Below, in pieces: positions 33,654 to 42,052 of a stretch of 64,000 nt of DNA. Source of the stretch: Cronobacter condimenti 1330 (GTDB taxonomy: Bacteria > Pseudomonadota > Gammaproteobacteria > Enterobacterales > Enterobacteriaceae); the NCBI RefSeq assembly GCF_001277255.1, contig NZ_CP012264.1:1054001-1118000 (forward strand), read 5' to 3'. Each line of letters opens with the position of its first letter. Position 1 is the first letter of the stretch. The position numbers were made by a program, and so were the translations under genes. The notes under the pieces are model-generated. The model was not told where the DNA came from. It ran no database searches and was given only the letters and a program-made list of their open reading frames with translations.

Positions 33654-34625
33654 GTGGCACAGGAATATACTGTTGAACAATTAAACCACGGCCGTAAAGT
33701 TCATGACTTTATGCGCTGGGACTACTGGGCATTCGCCATTTCTGGCCTGCTGCTGGTGGTTTCTATCGTGGTGATGGGCGTGCGTGGCTTTAACTGGGGT
33801 CTCGATTTTACCGGCGGTACGGTTATCGAAATTGCCCTGGAAAAACCAGCTGACCTGGATTTAATGCGCGAATCGCTGGAAAAGGCGGGCTTTGAAGAGC
33901 CGCTGCTGCAAAACTTTGGCAGCAGCCGCGACATCATGGTACGCATGCCGCCTGCGCAGGGCGAAACCGGCGGACAGACTCTTGGTAATAAAGTGCTGAG
34001 CGTCATTAACGAGGCTACCAGCCAGAACGCGGCGGTAAAACGCATTGAATTTGTTGGTCCGAGCGTCGGCGCGGATCTCGCTCAGGCGGGCGCGATGGCG
34101 CTGCTGGTGGCGCTGATCTCCATTCTGATTTACGTCGGATTTCGCTTTGAGTGGCGTCTGGCGGCCGGTGTGGTTATCGCGTTGGCGCACGACGTTATTA
34201 TTACTATGGGCGTACTGTCGCTATTCCAGATAGAGGTTGACCTGACCATCATCGCCTCGCTGATGTCGGTCATTGGTTACTCGCTGAACGACAGCATTGT
34301 GGTATCTGACCGTATTCGTGAAAACTTCCGCAAGATCCGTCGCGGAACGCCTTACGAAATCTTTAACGTGTCGCTGACCCAGACGCTGAAGAGGACGTTA
34401 ATCACCTCTGGCACCACGCTGATCGTGATTCTGATGCTTTATCTGTTCGGTGGCGCGATGCTGCAGGGCTTCTCACTCACCATGCTTATCGGTGTGGCTA
34501 TTGGTACGGTGTCGTCGATTTACGTCGCCTCCGCGCTGGCTCTGAAGCTTGGTATGAAGCGTGAACATCTTCTGCAACAGAAGGTGGAAAAAGAGGGGGC
34601 GGATCAGCCGTCACTTCTGCCGTAA
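33654..34625 (+). CDS. secF: Protein translocase subunit SecF
   Basis: 323 aa, as in E. coli; GTG start. Six helices; GLDFTGGTVIEI opens the periplasmic domain, and LNDSIVVSDRIREN in TM4 is the counterpart of SecD's proton-relay segment. It forms the SecD-SecF-YajC complex in the inner membrane. Last gene of the operon; a strong terminator follows. E. coli has yajD next; here it is missing. Confidence 0.98.
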   Translation: MAQEYTVEQLNHGRKVHDFMRWDYWAFAISGLLLVVSIVVMGVRGFNWGLDFTGGTVIEIALEKPADLDLMRESLEKAGFEEPLLQNFGSSRDIMVRMPPAQGETGGQTLGNKVLSVINEATSQNAAVKRIEFVGPSVGADLAQAGAMALLVALISILIYVGFRFEWRLAAGVVIALAHDVIITMGVLSLFQIEVDLTIIASLMSVIGYSLNDSIVVSDRIRENFRKIRRGTPYEIFNVSLTQTLKRTLITSGTTLIVILMLYLFGGAMLQGFSLTMLIGVAIGTVSSIYVASALALKLGMKREHLLQQKVEKEGADQPSLLP

Positions 34626-34649
34626 TGGTAAAGCGCGAATGACCTTTAA

Positions 34650-34679
34650 AAACCGCAGGCCTGGCCTGCGGTTTTTTTT
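34650..34679 (+). terminator. Terminator of the queA-tgt-yajC-secDF operon
   Basis: AAACCGCAGG / CCTGCGGTTT hairpin with a 5-nt loop and T8, 25 nt after secF. Confidence 0.9.
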
Positions 34680-34774
34680 CGCTGTCGAAAGGGGTTATTA
34701 ATCACGATGCGGTGATGCCGAAGGCCGTCACGGCGGTAAGTATGGGCACGTGCCTTGCTGCAAATCGCGCCCAT

Positions 34775-34802
34775 AAAAAAAGCCAGCAGAGGCTGGCTTT
34801 TT
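34775..34802 (-). terminator. Terminator of tsx
   Basis: On the minus strand, AAAAAGCCAGC-CTCT-GCTGGCTTTTTTT directly downstream of the tsx stop codon; it is near-symmetrical and could also act on the plus strand. Confidence 0.85.
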
Positions 34803-34818
34803 CATTGAGGCGTCAGGC

Positions 34819-35697
34819 TTAGAAGTTGTAACCAACTACCAGATAACCACCCCAACCGGTAGAGCGGGTGTTGTAGTTGGTGAAGGCCAGTTGCGCATCG
34901 TCATTCCACTGGCCGCCGTTGTGCCAGTAACGCGCAACCACAGAGTAGTGCCAGTGATCGTAATTCAGCGCAAGAATATGGCTGGACGCGATAGAATCGT
35001 TGGTGCGTGTTTTAACGCCATTGAGCGCGTAACCGCCTTTATCGCCGAGATCTGAACCCCAGTCAAAGTTGGTAAAGCCGATATAGCTCAGGTTACCGCC
35101 CCACAGCTGGGTAATCGGCACGAAGTATTTCACCTTAAAGCGGTAGCCATCCCACTCGTTCTGGTTCTCGGCATTGTAGTTCTGCCACTGGTATTTAGCG
35201 TAGACGTTCAGGGAGAGGCTCATCGGCAGACCGGTGTCGATATCGGTACCGAGGCCCATATACCAGGTGCTCTGGCGGCCAGAAGCGTTGCGCCCCATAT
35301 CGTAGATATAGTTGTTGGCGAAATACCACTCTTTGAACGGGCCGAACGCCAGGCTGGTGCCGGTCAGCTTATCAATAGAGAAGCGCGGTTCGATCTCCAT
35401 AAACAGCGGGGAACCGTGGTTCCAGATCCCTTTAGCATCGGTGTTGCCGCCAAAGAAGACCGGCGCATCCAGGTAGCCATAGAAATCAAACCAGTCTTTT
35501 TTCGCGAAAGCTTCATATTCCAGATAGGTATCGTTACGGATGGTCGGTCCGAAGCGAGTGTGGTAACTACCCACCACGTTGACGCTCTGGTGCCACCAGT
35601 CGGAAACAAACTCACTATTGCTGGTTTCTGCCGCGCTGGCAGTGAAAGAGGTGGAGAGCGCCAGGGCTGCACCGGCAGCTAAAACAATTTTTTTCAT
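34819..35697 (-). CDS. tsx: Nucleoside-specific outer membrane channel Tsx
   Basis: 292 aa (E. coli 294). Signal peptide of about 22 residues (MKKIVLAAGAALALSTSFTA, cleavage after ASA), then a 12-strand beta-barrel rich in Trp, Tyr and Gly, ending in F (VVGYNF), as required for outer-membrane assembly. It lets nucleosides and albicidin cross and serves phages and colicin K as receptor in E. coli. The upstream region has a CRP-type site and TATAAT; CytR/DeoR control is known for the family but no operator was certain. Confidence 0.97.
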   Translation of the reverse strand: MKKIVLAAGAALALSTSFTASAAETSNSEFVSDWWHQSVNVVGSYHTRFGPTIRNDTYLEYEAFAKKDWFDFYGYLDAPVFFGGNTDAKGIWNHGSPLFMEIEPRFSIDKLTGTSLAFGPFKEWYFANNYIYDMGRNASGRQSTWYMGLGTDIDTGLPMSLSLNVYAKYQWQNYNAENQNEWDGYRFKVKYFVPITQLWGGNLSYIGFTNFDWGSDLGDKGGYALNGVKTRTNDSIASSHILALNYDHWHYSVVARYWHNGGQWNDDAQLAFTNYNTRSTGWGGYLVVGYNF

Positions 35698-35791
35698 AAT
35701 AGAGCCACTGTTTTAAGGAAATCCCCATTTCTGGGTGGAGTAAAGCTTTCGCCTGCGACGGCTAACCGCCACTGCACAATTTGTGTTGCCT

Positions 35792-35797
35792 ATTATA
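35792..35797 (-). promoter_or_regulatory. tsx -10 element (TATAAT on minus strand)
   Basis: Perfect TATAAT read on the minus strand, about 95 nt before the tsx ATG. The CRP-type site upstream is centred about 41 bp before the expected start near 35785. Confidence 0.65.
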
Positions 35798-35817
35798 AGT
35801 ATCCGGCCTCACAAAAA

Positions 35818-35833
35818 TATGTGGCGTTTCACA
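35818..35833. promoter_or_regulatory. CRP-type site of the tsx promoter
   Basis: TATGTGGCGTTTCACA: the TCACA half is perfect, the other half is weak (TATGT). The class II position relative to TATAAT at 35792-35797 supports it. Confidence 0.5.
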
Positions 35834-36033
35834 TTCTTGTCACGTACGTAATCGATTGCGTTCACGTTTGCGTACATCGGAAAGCGGATTCTAGCGGCAT
35901 AAGGGAACTAAGCCAACCATCACGAGGCCATTTTTGCGTTTATAAGGTGGGAAAAGGCAGAATCTGGCAGAGTGAAAAAGCAAGAAAATGCAGCGGCGCG
36001 AATGTAACAAACCATGCGCCGCCAGGGGGCAAG

Positions 36034-36594
36034 TTACGGCGCTACGATGGCGTCGTCTGCAATCAGCGGCTGGATATCATGTATGCGGATAAAACCCAGT
36101 TGATCGGGCGTAATACCAGTGAGCGTCAGCGGTACAGAAACGTCGCTCGGGGCCAGCGTACTGGCAGGAGCGCTGAAAGGCTGATTCTGTACGTTGACTT
36201 CCTGATAATTTTCCGTCGTCCCCTGCAACTGGCCCCATTCGACAGTGCCGGTAAATGCAGGTAACGGCTCGTTTGATTCACTCTGGATAAACAGTGTCGC
36301 TTGCGTGCCGTTAGCGTCAGCACTCACGTTGCGTAGCGACATCTTCAGCATTCCGAGCTGACTGTTTAGACGGGCAGGGGTATTTGAACCCGGCAGCAGA
36401 TAAACGCCGCTTTTCGATTTCACATTCAGCGCATTTTGCTGCGTGATTTTAACCGTCTCCTGTTTAAGCTTCGTCATCTCATGATTTAGCGTGCTGACGT
36501 TCTGGTGCATCTGACGCACTTCGCTTTGCGGGGCGCAGGCGCTTAAAGCCAGCGCGCTGCCCGCGATCGCCCATTTCAGATAACGTATTGTCAT
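36034..36594 (-). CDS. yajI: DUF3251 lipoprotein YajI
   Basis: 186 aa. The signal peptide ends in the lipobox LSAC (ALALSACAPQSE), so the mature protein is anchored by Cys19-20. A coiled-coil segment (HQNVSTLNHEMTKLKQETVKITQQ) follows, then a beta-rich domain. It is homologous to E. coli YajI; function unknown. It sits between tsx and divergent nrdR, as in E. coli. Confidence 0.9.
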   Translation of the reverse strand: MTIRYLKWAIAGSALALSACAPQSEVRQMHQNVSTLNHEMTKLKQETVKITQQNALNVKSKSGVYLLPGSNTPARLNSQLGMLKMSLRNVSADANGTQATLFIQSESNEPLPAFTGTVEWGQLQGTTENYQEVNVQNQPFSAPASTLAPSDVSVPLTLTGITPDQLGFIRIHDIQPLIADDAIVAP

Positions 36595-36748
36595 GATTCG
36601 CTTTTCCTGAAAACGTGAAGGTGTGGTAATGGTAGTTGTCGCCGCCCCGTTTGGTATAGCGCCTTTGTCTCAAAAAGGTTGCGTCTTTGTAGTCCCGCCA
36701 GTTCAGGGTAAACTATTGTTCAGTTAACTTTTTCAGTCAGGAAGCGCT

Positions 36749-37198
36749 ATGCATTGCCCGTTCTGTTTCGCCGTTGACACGAAAGTGATCGATTCCCGCC
36801 TGGTGGGCGAAGGATCCTCGGTGCGCCGTCGCCGCCAGTGCCTGGTGTGCCATGAGCGTTTCACTACATTTGAAGTTGCGGAGCTGGTCATGCCGCGCGT
36901 GGTGAAAAGCAACGACGTGCGCGAACCTTTCAACGAAGACAAACTGCGCAGCGGCATGCAGAAAGCCCTTGAAAAACGCCCGGTCAGTTCTGACGATGTA
37001 GAAATGGCCATTAATCACATCAAATCCCACCTGCGCGCCACCGGTGAGCGCGAAGTGCCGAGTAAACTTATCGGCAATCTGGTGATGGAACAGCTTAAAA
37101 AGCTCGATAAAGTCGCCTATATCCGTTTCGCCTCGGTGTATCGCAGCTTCGAAGATATCCGCGAATTCGGCGAAGAGATCGCCCGCTTACAGGATTAA
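36749..37198 (+). CDS. nrdR: Transcriptional repressor NrdR
   Basis: 149 aa, as in E. coli. An N-terminal zinc ribbon (HCPFC and CLVC) binds NrdR boxes of ribonucleotide reductase operons; the ATP-cone (about 49-139, with VVKSNDVREPFNEDKLRSG) senses ATP/dATP. Cytoplasmic. It starts nrdR-ribD-ribE-nusB-thiL-pgpA; ribD starts 3 nt after its stop. Confidence 0.97.
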   Translation: MHCPFCFAVDTKVIDSRLVGEGSSVRRRRQCLVCHERFTTFEVAELVMPRVVKSNDVREPFNEDKLRSGMQKALEKRPVSSDDVEMAINHIKSHLRATGEREVPSKLIGNLVMEQLKKLDKVAYIRFASVYRSFEDIREFGEEIARLQD

Positions 37199-37201
37199 CT
37201 G

Positions 37202-38305
37202 ATGTCCGATGAATTTTACATGGCCCGCGCGCTCACGCTCGCGAGCCAGGGGCGCTTTACCACGCATCCGAACCCGCGTGTGGGCTGCGTTATTGTCAAA
37301 GACGGCACGATTGTCGGCGAAGGGTTTCACTACCGTGCAGGCGAACCGCATGCCGAAGTCCATGCGCTACGCATGGCGGGCGACAAGGCGCGGGGCGCAA
37401 CAGCGTATGTCACGCTTGAACCGTGTAGCCACCACGGGCGGACACCGCCGTGCTGCGACGCGCTAATTAACGCTGGTGTCACACGTGTGGTCGCGGCGAT
37501 GCAGGACCCGAACCCGCAGGTGGCGGGGCGCGGCTTATACCGTTTACAGCAAGCGGGGATTGAGGTCAGCCACGGCCTGATGATGAGTGAGGCCGAAGCG
37601 CTGAACAAAGGCTTTCTCAAACGTATGCGCACCGGTTTTCCGTTTATCCAGCTGAAACTTGGCGCATCGCTTGACGGGCGCACCGCGATGGCGAACGGCG
37701 AAAGCCAGTGGATAACTTCTCCGCAGGCCCGCCAGGACGTGCAGCGTCTGCGTGCTGAAAGCCATGCTATCCTCACTACCAGTGCCACGGTGCTGGCCGA
37801 CGACCCGTCAATGACCGTGCGATGGGACGAACTTGATGAGACCACGCAGGCGCAGTATCCGCATGAAAATCTGCGCCAGCCGCTGCGTATCGTACTTGAT
37901 CGTCAGAACCAGGTGACGCCCGCGCACAAGATAACTAATCAGCCCGGCGAGACGTGGCTTGCCCGCGCTTGCCCTGATGACACCGTCTGGCCACAAGGCG
38001 TGGAACAACTGCCGACGCCTGTGCATAACGGCAAGCTCGATCTGGTTCTGCTAATGATGCAACTGGGCAAACGCCAGGTGAACAGCATTTGGGTTGAAGC
38101 AGGCCCGCATCTTGCCGGCGCGTTGCTTCAGGCAGGGCTGGTGGATGAACTGATTGTGTATATGGCCCCGAAACTGCTCGGCAGTGAAGCCCGCGGGCTT
38201 TTCGCGCTGCCTGAACTAGCCCATCTGGCCGACGCGCCGCGCCTGGAATTTCGCGACGTCGTTCAGGTCGGCCCCGATTTGCGCCTGCGCCTGACGCTCG
38301 CCTGA
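37202..38305 (+). CDS. ribD: Bifunctional riboflavin deaminase/reductase
   Basis: 367 aa, as in E. coli. N-terminal deaminase with HAEVHAL and PCSHHGRTPPCC zinc motifs (residues about 50-85); C-terminal reductase domain from about 150 (KLGASLDGRTAMANGESQWIT). It catalyses two consecutive steps of riboflavin synthesis in the cytoplasm. 3 nt after nrdR. Confidence 0.97.
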   Translation: MSDEFYMARALTLASQGRFTTHPNPRVGCVIVKDGTIVGEGFHYRAGEPHAEVHALRMAGDKARGATAYVTLEPCSHHGRTPPCCDALINAGVTRVVAAMQDPNPQVAGRGLYRLQQAGIEVSHGLMMSEAEALNKGFLKRMRTGFPFIQLKLGASLDGRTAMANGESQWITSPQARQDVQRLRAESHAILTTSATVLADDPSMTVRWDELDETTQAQYPHENLRQPLRIVLDRQNQVTPAHKITNQPGETWLARACPDDTVWPQGVEQLPTPVHNGKLDLVLLMMQLGKRQVNSIWVEAGPHLAGALLQAGLVDELIVYMAPKLLGSEARGLFALPELAHLADAPRLEFRDVVQVGPDLRLRLTLA

Positions 38306-38392
38306 GAGTGGGACGTAAAACGTAAGCAGTGCGCGAAAGAGTATGATAAAATCCGCCCCCCTGCGGGGGCTACATAACCCTAAGGTAAGAGT

Positions 38393-38863
38393 ATGAACAT
38401 TATTGAAGCTACCGTTGCTGCCCCGGACGCTCGCGTCGCCATCGCCATTGCGCGTTTCAACAACTTCATCAATGACAGCCTGCTGGAAGGCGCGATCGAC
38501 GCCCTGAAACGTATTGGTCAGGTAAAAGATGAAAACATCACCGTCGTATGGGTGCCAGGCGCTTACGAGCTGCCGCTGGCGGCTCAGGCGCTGGCGAAAA
38601 CCGCAAAATATGACACGGTGATCGCGCTCGGTACGGTGATTCGCGGTGGCACCGCGCATTTCGAATATGTTGCCGGCGGCGCCAGCAACGGTCTGGCCCA
38701 CGTGGCCCAGAACAGCGAAATCCCGGTAGCTTTTGGCGTACTCACCACTGAAAGTATTGAACAAGCCATCGAACGCGCTGGCACCAAAGCCGGTAACAAG
38801 GGCGCTGAAGCAGCGCTGACCGCGCTTGAAATGATTAATGTCCTGAAGGCTATCCAGGCCTGA
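38393..38863 (+). CDS. ribE: 6,7-dimethyl-8-ribityllumazine synthase
   Basis: 156 aa, as in E. coli (also called ribH). The RFNNFINDSLLEGA start, the loop GTVIRGGTAHFEYVAGGAS with the catalytic His, and the C-terminal GNKGAEAALTALEM are family motifs. It forms 60-mer capsids and makes lumazine, the riboflavin precursor. It follows ribD with 87 nt, containing a CCCCCTGCGGGGGC hairpin, and nusB follows at 21 nt. Confidence 0.97.
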   Translation: MNIIEATVAAPDARVAIAIARFNNFINDSLLEGAIDALKRIGQVKDENITVVWVPGAYELPLAAQALAKTAKYDTVIALGTVIRGGTAHFEYVAGGASNGLAHVAQNSEIPVAFGVLTTESIEQAIERAGTKAGNKGAEAALTALEMINVLKAIQA

Positions 38864-38884
38864 TTTTTTTGTAAGGGGAATTCC

Positions 38885-39304
38885 GTGAAACCTGCTGCTC
38901 GTCGCCGCGCCCGTGAGTGTGCCGTTCAGGCGCTTTACTCCTGGCAATTGTCCCATAACGACATCGCCGATGTTGAATACCAGTTCCTGGCGGAACAGGA
39001 TGTCAAAGATGTGGACGTGATGTATTTCCGCGAACTGCTCTCCGGGGTGGCGACCAACAGCGGCTACCTCGACGGCCTGATGAAGCCGTACCTGTCCCGT
39101 CAGCTCGAAGAGCTGGGCCAGGTCGAGAAAGCGGTGCTGCGCATCGCGTTGTTCGAACTCTCAAAACGCGACGATGTGCCGTACAAAGTGGCTATCAATG
39201 AAGCGATTGAGCTGGCGAAAGTTTTTGGCGCTGAAGACAGCCACAAGTTCGTCAATGGCGTGCTTGATAAAGCTGCGCCGCATATCCGTCCCCACAAAAA
39301 GTAA
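38885..39304 (+). CDS. nusB: Transcription antitermination factor NusB
   Basis: 139 aa, as in E. coli; GTG start (MKPAARRRARECAVQALYSW). All-alpha protein; the Arg-rich N-terminus binds boxA RNA with NusE (S10) for rRNA antitermination. GAEDSHKFVNGVLDK is conserved. Cytoplasmic. Two small hairpins follow before thiL. Confidence 0.97.
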   Translation: MKPAARRRARECAVQALYSWQLSHNDIADVEYQFLAEQDVKDVDVMYFRELLSGVATNSGYLDGLMKPYLSRQLEELGQVEKAVLRIALFELSKRDDVPYKVAINEAIELAKVFGAEDSHKFVNGVLDKAAPHIRPHKK

Positions 39305-39308
39305 AATC

Positions 39309-39325
39309 CGCCTGCCATCGGCAGG
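39309..39325 (+). repeat. Small hairpin after nusB
   Basis: CCTGCC-ATC-GGCAGG, 6-bp arms and a 3-nt loop, just after the nusB stop; no T-run, so it is not a full terminator. Confidence 0.45.
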
Positions 39326-39444
39326 CCGGAGACCTGGCGCTCGTTTTCTTTTACCGTTCTGTGCTTCAGGCGGGTGAAAAGCTGGCGATTGTCTACTATG
39401 GTCATCAACACGAAGAAACCTGCTTTTCTTCGTCTGCTGTCTGA

Positions 39445-39465
39445 GGCCGGATTTCCGGCCTTTTC
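39445..39465 (+). terminator. Hairpin with T-run between nusB and thiL
   Basis: GGCCGG-ATTT-CCGGCC followed by TTTTCTTCTT, 30 nt before the thiL start. It would end or attenuate nusB transcription and lower the amount of thiL and pgpA mRNA. Confidence 0.7.
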
Positions 39466-39493
39466 TTCTTCTCTTCTGTTGAGGCGTAACCCT

Positions 39494-40474
39494 ATGTCAT
39501 GCGGCGAGTTTTCCCTGATTGCACGTTATTTCGATCGGGTCAGAAGCTCTCGTCTTGATGTCGAGACTGGCATCGGCGACGACTGCGCGCTGTTGACCGT
39601 GCCGGAGAAGCAAACCCTGGCGATCAGCACCGATACACTGGTGTCAGGCATCCACTTTTTACCGGATATCGATCCACGCGATCTCGGCTACAAAGCGCTG
39701 GCGGTGAATGTGAGCGATCTGGCGGCCATGGGCGCCGATCCGGCGTGGCTGACGCTGGCGCTGACCCTGCCGGATGTCAACGAGCCGTGGCTCGAAGCTT
39801 TTAGCGACAGCCTGTTTGAACAACTCAACTACTACGATATGCAGCTTATCGGCGGCGATACCACGCGTGGCCCGCTTTCTATGACGCTCGGCATTCACGG
39901 GTTCGTTCCGACAGGGCGAGCGCTGAAACGCTCGGGCGCGCGTCCTGGCGACTGGGTCTATATCACCGGCACGCCGGGCGACAGCGCCGCAGGTCTCGCG
40001 ATTTTGCAAAAGCAGTTTACCGTTGAAAATGACAGCGACGCCGAATACCTGGTGAAGCGCCATCTGCGCCCCACGCCGCGTGTGCTGCATGGCCAGGCGC
40101 TGCGCGGGCTGGCAAGCGCCGCTATCGATCTCTCCGATGGGTTGATTTCCGATCTCGGGCACATCCTGAAGGCGAGCGACTGCGGCGCGCGGATTGAGCT
40201 TAGCGATCTGCCATACTCCGCTGCGCTTATCCGTAACGCAACGCCGGAGCAGATGCTGCGCTGGGCGCTATCGGGCGGCGAGGATTACGAACTCTGCTTT
40301 ACGGTGTCTGAATTGAACCGTGGCGCGCTGGAAGTGGCGGTAAACCATCTCGGCGTACCTGTGACCTGCATTGGCCAGTTGACCACCGCCGCAGAAGGGA
40401 TGGTATTTTTACGCGATGGCGAGCCGGTAACGCTCGACTGGAAAGGATATGACCACTTCGAAACGCACGTTTAA
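39494..40474 (+). CDS. thiL: Thiamine-monophosphate kinase
   Basis: 326 aa (E. coli 325). PurM-like ATPase: IGDDCALL metal-binding segment, SDLAAMGADPAWLTL, and GGDTTRGPLSMTLGIHG. It makes thiamine diphosphate from the monophosphate. The ATG at 39494 (MSCGEFSLIARYFDR) matches the family start; the frame continues 40 codons upstream through the nusB-thiL hairpin region, which is not conserved. It overlaps pgpA by 26 nt. Confidence 0.96.
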   Translation: MSCGEFSLIARYFDRVRSSRLDVETGIGDDCALLTVPEKQTLAISTDTLVSGIHFLPDIDPRDLGYKALAVNVSDLAAMGADPAWLTLALTLPDVNEPWLEAFSDSLFEQLNYYDMQLIGGDTTRGPLSMTLGIHGFVPTGRALKRSGARPGDWVYITGTPGDSAAGLAILQKQFTVENDSDAEYLVKRHLRPTPRVLHGQALRGLASAAIDLSDGLISDLGHILKASDCGARIELSDLPYSAALIRNATPEQMLRWALSGGEDYELCFTVSELNRGALEVAVNHLGVPVTCIGQLTTAAEGMVFLRDGEPVTLDWKGYDHFETHV

Positions 40475-40970
40475 TAAGGATGTCGCCAAAAGTCGACTGA
40501 ATTTACGCAATCCGTGGCATTTGCTCGCCACAGGGTTTGGTAGCGGTTTAAGCCCGTGGGTGCCGGGCACCATGGGCTCGCTTGCCGCGATCCCGTTCTG
40601 GTATCTGATGACGTTTCTGCCCTGGCAGCTTTACTCGCTGGTGGTGATGTTCGGCATCAGCCTTGGCGTCTACCTCTGTCACCAGACTGCGAAAGATATG
40701 GGCGTGCACGATCACGGCAGCATTGTCTGGGATGAGTTTATCGGCATGTGGATAACGCTGATGGCGTTGCCCACGCACGACTGGCAATGGGTAGCGGCCG
40801 GGTTTGTTATCTTTCGTATCTTCGATATGTGGAAGCCTTGGCCTATTCGCTGGTTTGACCGTAACGTCCATGGCGGCATGGGAATTATGGTGGATGATAT
40901 CGTGGCGGGGATTATCTCAGCGGGTATCCTCTACTGGATTGGTCATCACTGGCCTGTTGGCCTGATTTAA
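40449..40970 (+). CDS. pgpA: Phosphatidylglycerophosphatase A
   Basis: 173 aa (E. coli 172). SGLSPWVPGTMGSLAAIP at the N-terminus and the acidic motif HDHGSIVWDEFIGMW define the family, and RIFDMWKPWPIRWFDR is conserved. It dephosphorylates phosphatidylglycerophosphate in the inner membrane. The start overlaps the thiL 3' end, as in E. coli. A bidirectional terminator follows. Confidence 0.96.
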   Translation: MTTSKRTFNKDVAKSRLNLRNPWHLLATGFGSGLSPWVPGTMGSLAAIPFWYLMTFLPWQLYSLVVMFGISLGVYLCHQTAKDMGVHDHGSIVWDEFIGMWITLMALPTHDWQWVAAGFVIFRIFDMWKPWPIRWFDRNVHGGMGIMVDDIVAGIISAGILYWIGHHWPVGLI

Positions 40971-40971
40971 T

Positions 40972-41000
40972 AAAAAAGCCCTCTGCAAGAGGGCTTTTTT
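40972..41000. terminator. Bidirectional terminator between pgpA and yajO
   Basis: AAAAAAGCCCTCT / AGAGGGCTTTTTT stem with a 3-nt loop, flanked by A- and T-runs. It serves both convergent genes. Confidence 0.9.
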
Positions 41001-41008
41001 GTGAATGT

Positions 41009-41983
41009 TTATTTAAACCCAACCACCGGATGGGGTTTGTAAGGCGTCTCCAGCTCAGCCATCTCTTCGCTGGTGAGCGTGACCTCAACCGCTTCAATCA
41101 ACTCCTGCAACTGCTCCTCGCGCGACGCGCCGATAATGGGGGCCACAACGCCAGGTTTGCTCAGGAGCCAGGCGAGCGCGACTTGCGCGCGGCTCACGCC
41201 TTTGTCTTTGGCGATATAGGCCAGGCGTTCCGCGATTTTCGCGTCATTTTCTTCGGTTTCGCTATAGAGCGTTTTGCCAAACTCATCAGAGACCAGACGG
41301 GCCGTGGTTTCGCCCCACGGACGTGTCAGGCGACCACGCGCCAGCGGGCTCCAGGGGATCACCGCCACGCCTTCGCGGTAGCATAGCGGCAACATCTCTT
41401 GCTCTTCTTCGCGATAAATCAGGTTGTAGTGGTTTTGCATGGTGACAAATGGTGCCCAGCCGTGCTCTTTTTGCAGCGTCAGTGCCTGTTCAAACTGATG
41501 CGGATGCATGGACGACGCGCCGATATAGCGCGCTTTGCCCGCTTTCACCACGTCGTTTAACGCCTCCAGCGTCTCTTCAATCGGCGTGTCGTAATCCCAG
41601 CGGTGGATTTGCAGCAAATCGACATAGTCCATGCCAAGACGGCGCAGGCTGTCGTCAATGGAACGCAGGATCTGCGGACGGGAAAGCCCCTGCGGCAAAT
41701 CGCCGACCTGGTGATACACCTTAGTGGCAACCACCACATCTTCACGGCGTGCGAAATCGCGTAGCGCACGGCCCACAATCTCTTCGCTGCTGCCGTCGGA
41801 GTAGCTGTTGGCGGTGTCGAAAAAGTTAATGCCGCCGTCGAGAGCGTGTTTGATGATAAGGCGGCTGCTTTCTTCGGGGAGTGTCCAGGCGTGGTTACCG
41901 TGGTCCGGCTCGCCAAACGTCATACAGCCCAGGCACAGACGGGAAACCTGAAGGTCGGTTTTTCCTAATTGCTTGTATTGCAT
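41009..41983 (-). CDS. yajO: Aldo-keto reductase YajO
   Basis: 324 aa, as in E. coli. (beta/alpha)8 barrel with the catalytic tetrad: Asp and Tyr in FFDTANSYSDG, Lys in VVVATKVYH, His in LLQIHRWD. NADPH-dependent; YajO has been linked to the thiamine pyrimidine and DXP pathway but the substrate is unsure. It sits just downstream of dxs (69 nt, same strand). Confidence 0.95.
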   Translation of the reverse strand: MQYKQLGKTDLQVSRLCLGCMTFGEPDHGNHAWTLPEESSRLIIKHALDGGINFFDTANSYSDGSSEEIVGRALRDFARREDVVVATKVYHQVGDLPQGLSRPQILRSIDDSLRRLGMDYVDLLQIHRWDYDTPIEETLEALNDVVKAGKARYIGASSMHPHQFEQALTLQKEHGWAPFVTMQNHYNLIYREEEQEMLPLCYREGVAVIPWSPLARGRLTRPWGETTARLVSDEFGKTLYSETEENDAKIAERLAYIAKDKGVSRAQVALAWLLSKPGVVAPIIGASREEQLQELIEAVEVTLTSEEMAELETPYKPHPVVGFK

Positions 41984-42052
41984 GGTTCCGCTCCTGCTTT
42001 AGGGTCACAAAGGTTACCTCTAAGCATAGCAGGAGCGGAAACGAAGCAGGGA

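Larger units (their letters stand above)
35698..36033. other. Intergenic region upstream of tsx
   Basis: 336 bp between tsx and the yajI stop (both minus strand). The left part holds the tsx promoter with a CRP site. A TTCACGTTTGCGTACATCGG stretch near 35860-35880 has CytR/DeoR-like sequence, but not clearly. The open frame 35821-36264 on the plus strand overlaps yajI and is not considered a gene. Confidence 0.45.

Noticed and set aside
34745..34754. GGCACGTGCC palindrome between secF and tsx
   Set aside because: A 10-bp palindrome alone is expected by chance in this much DNA; no neighbouring promoter element supports an operator.
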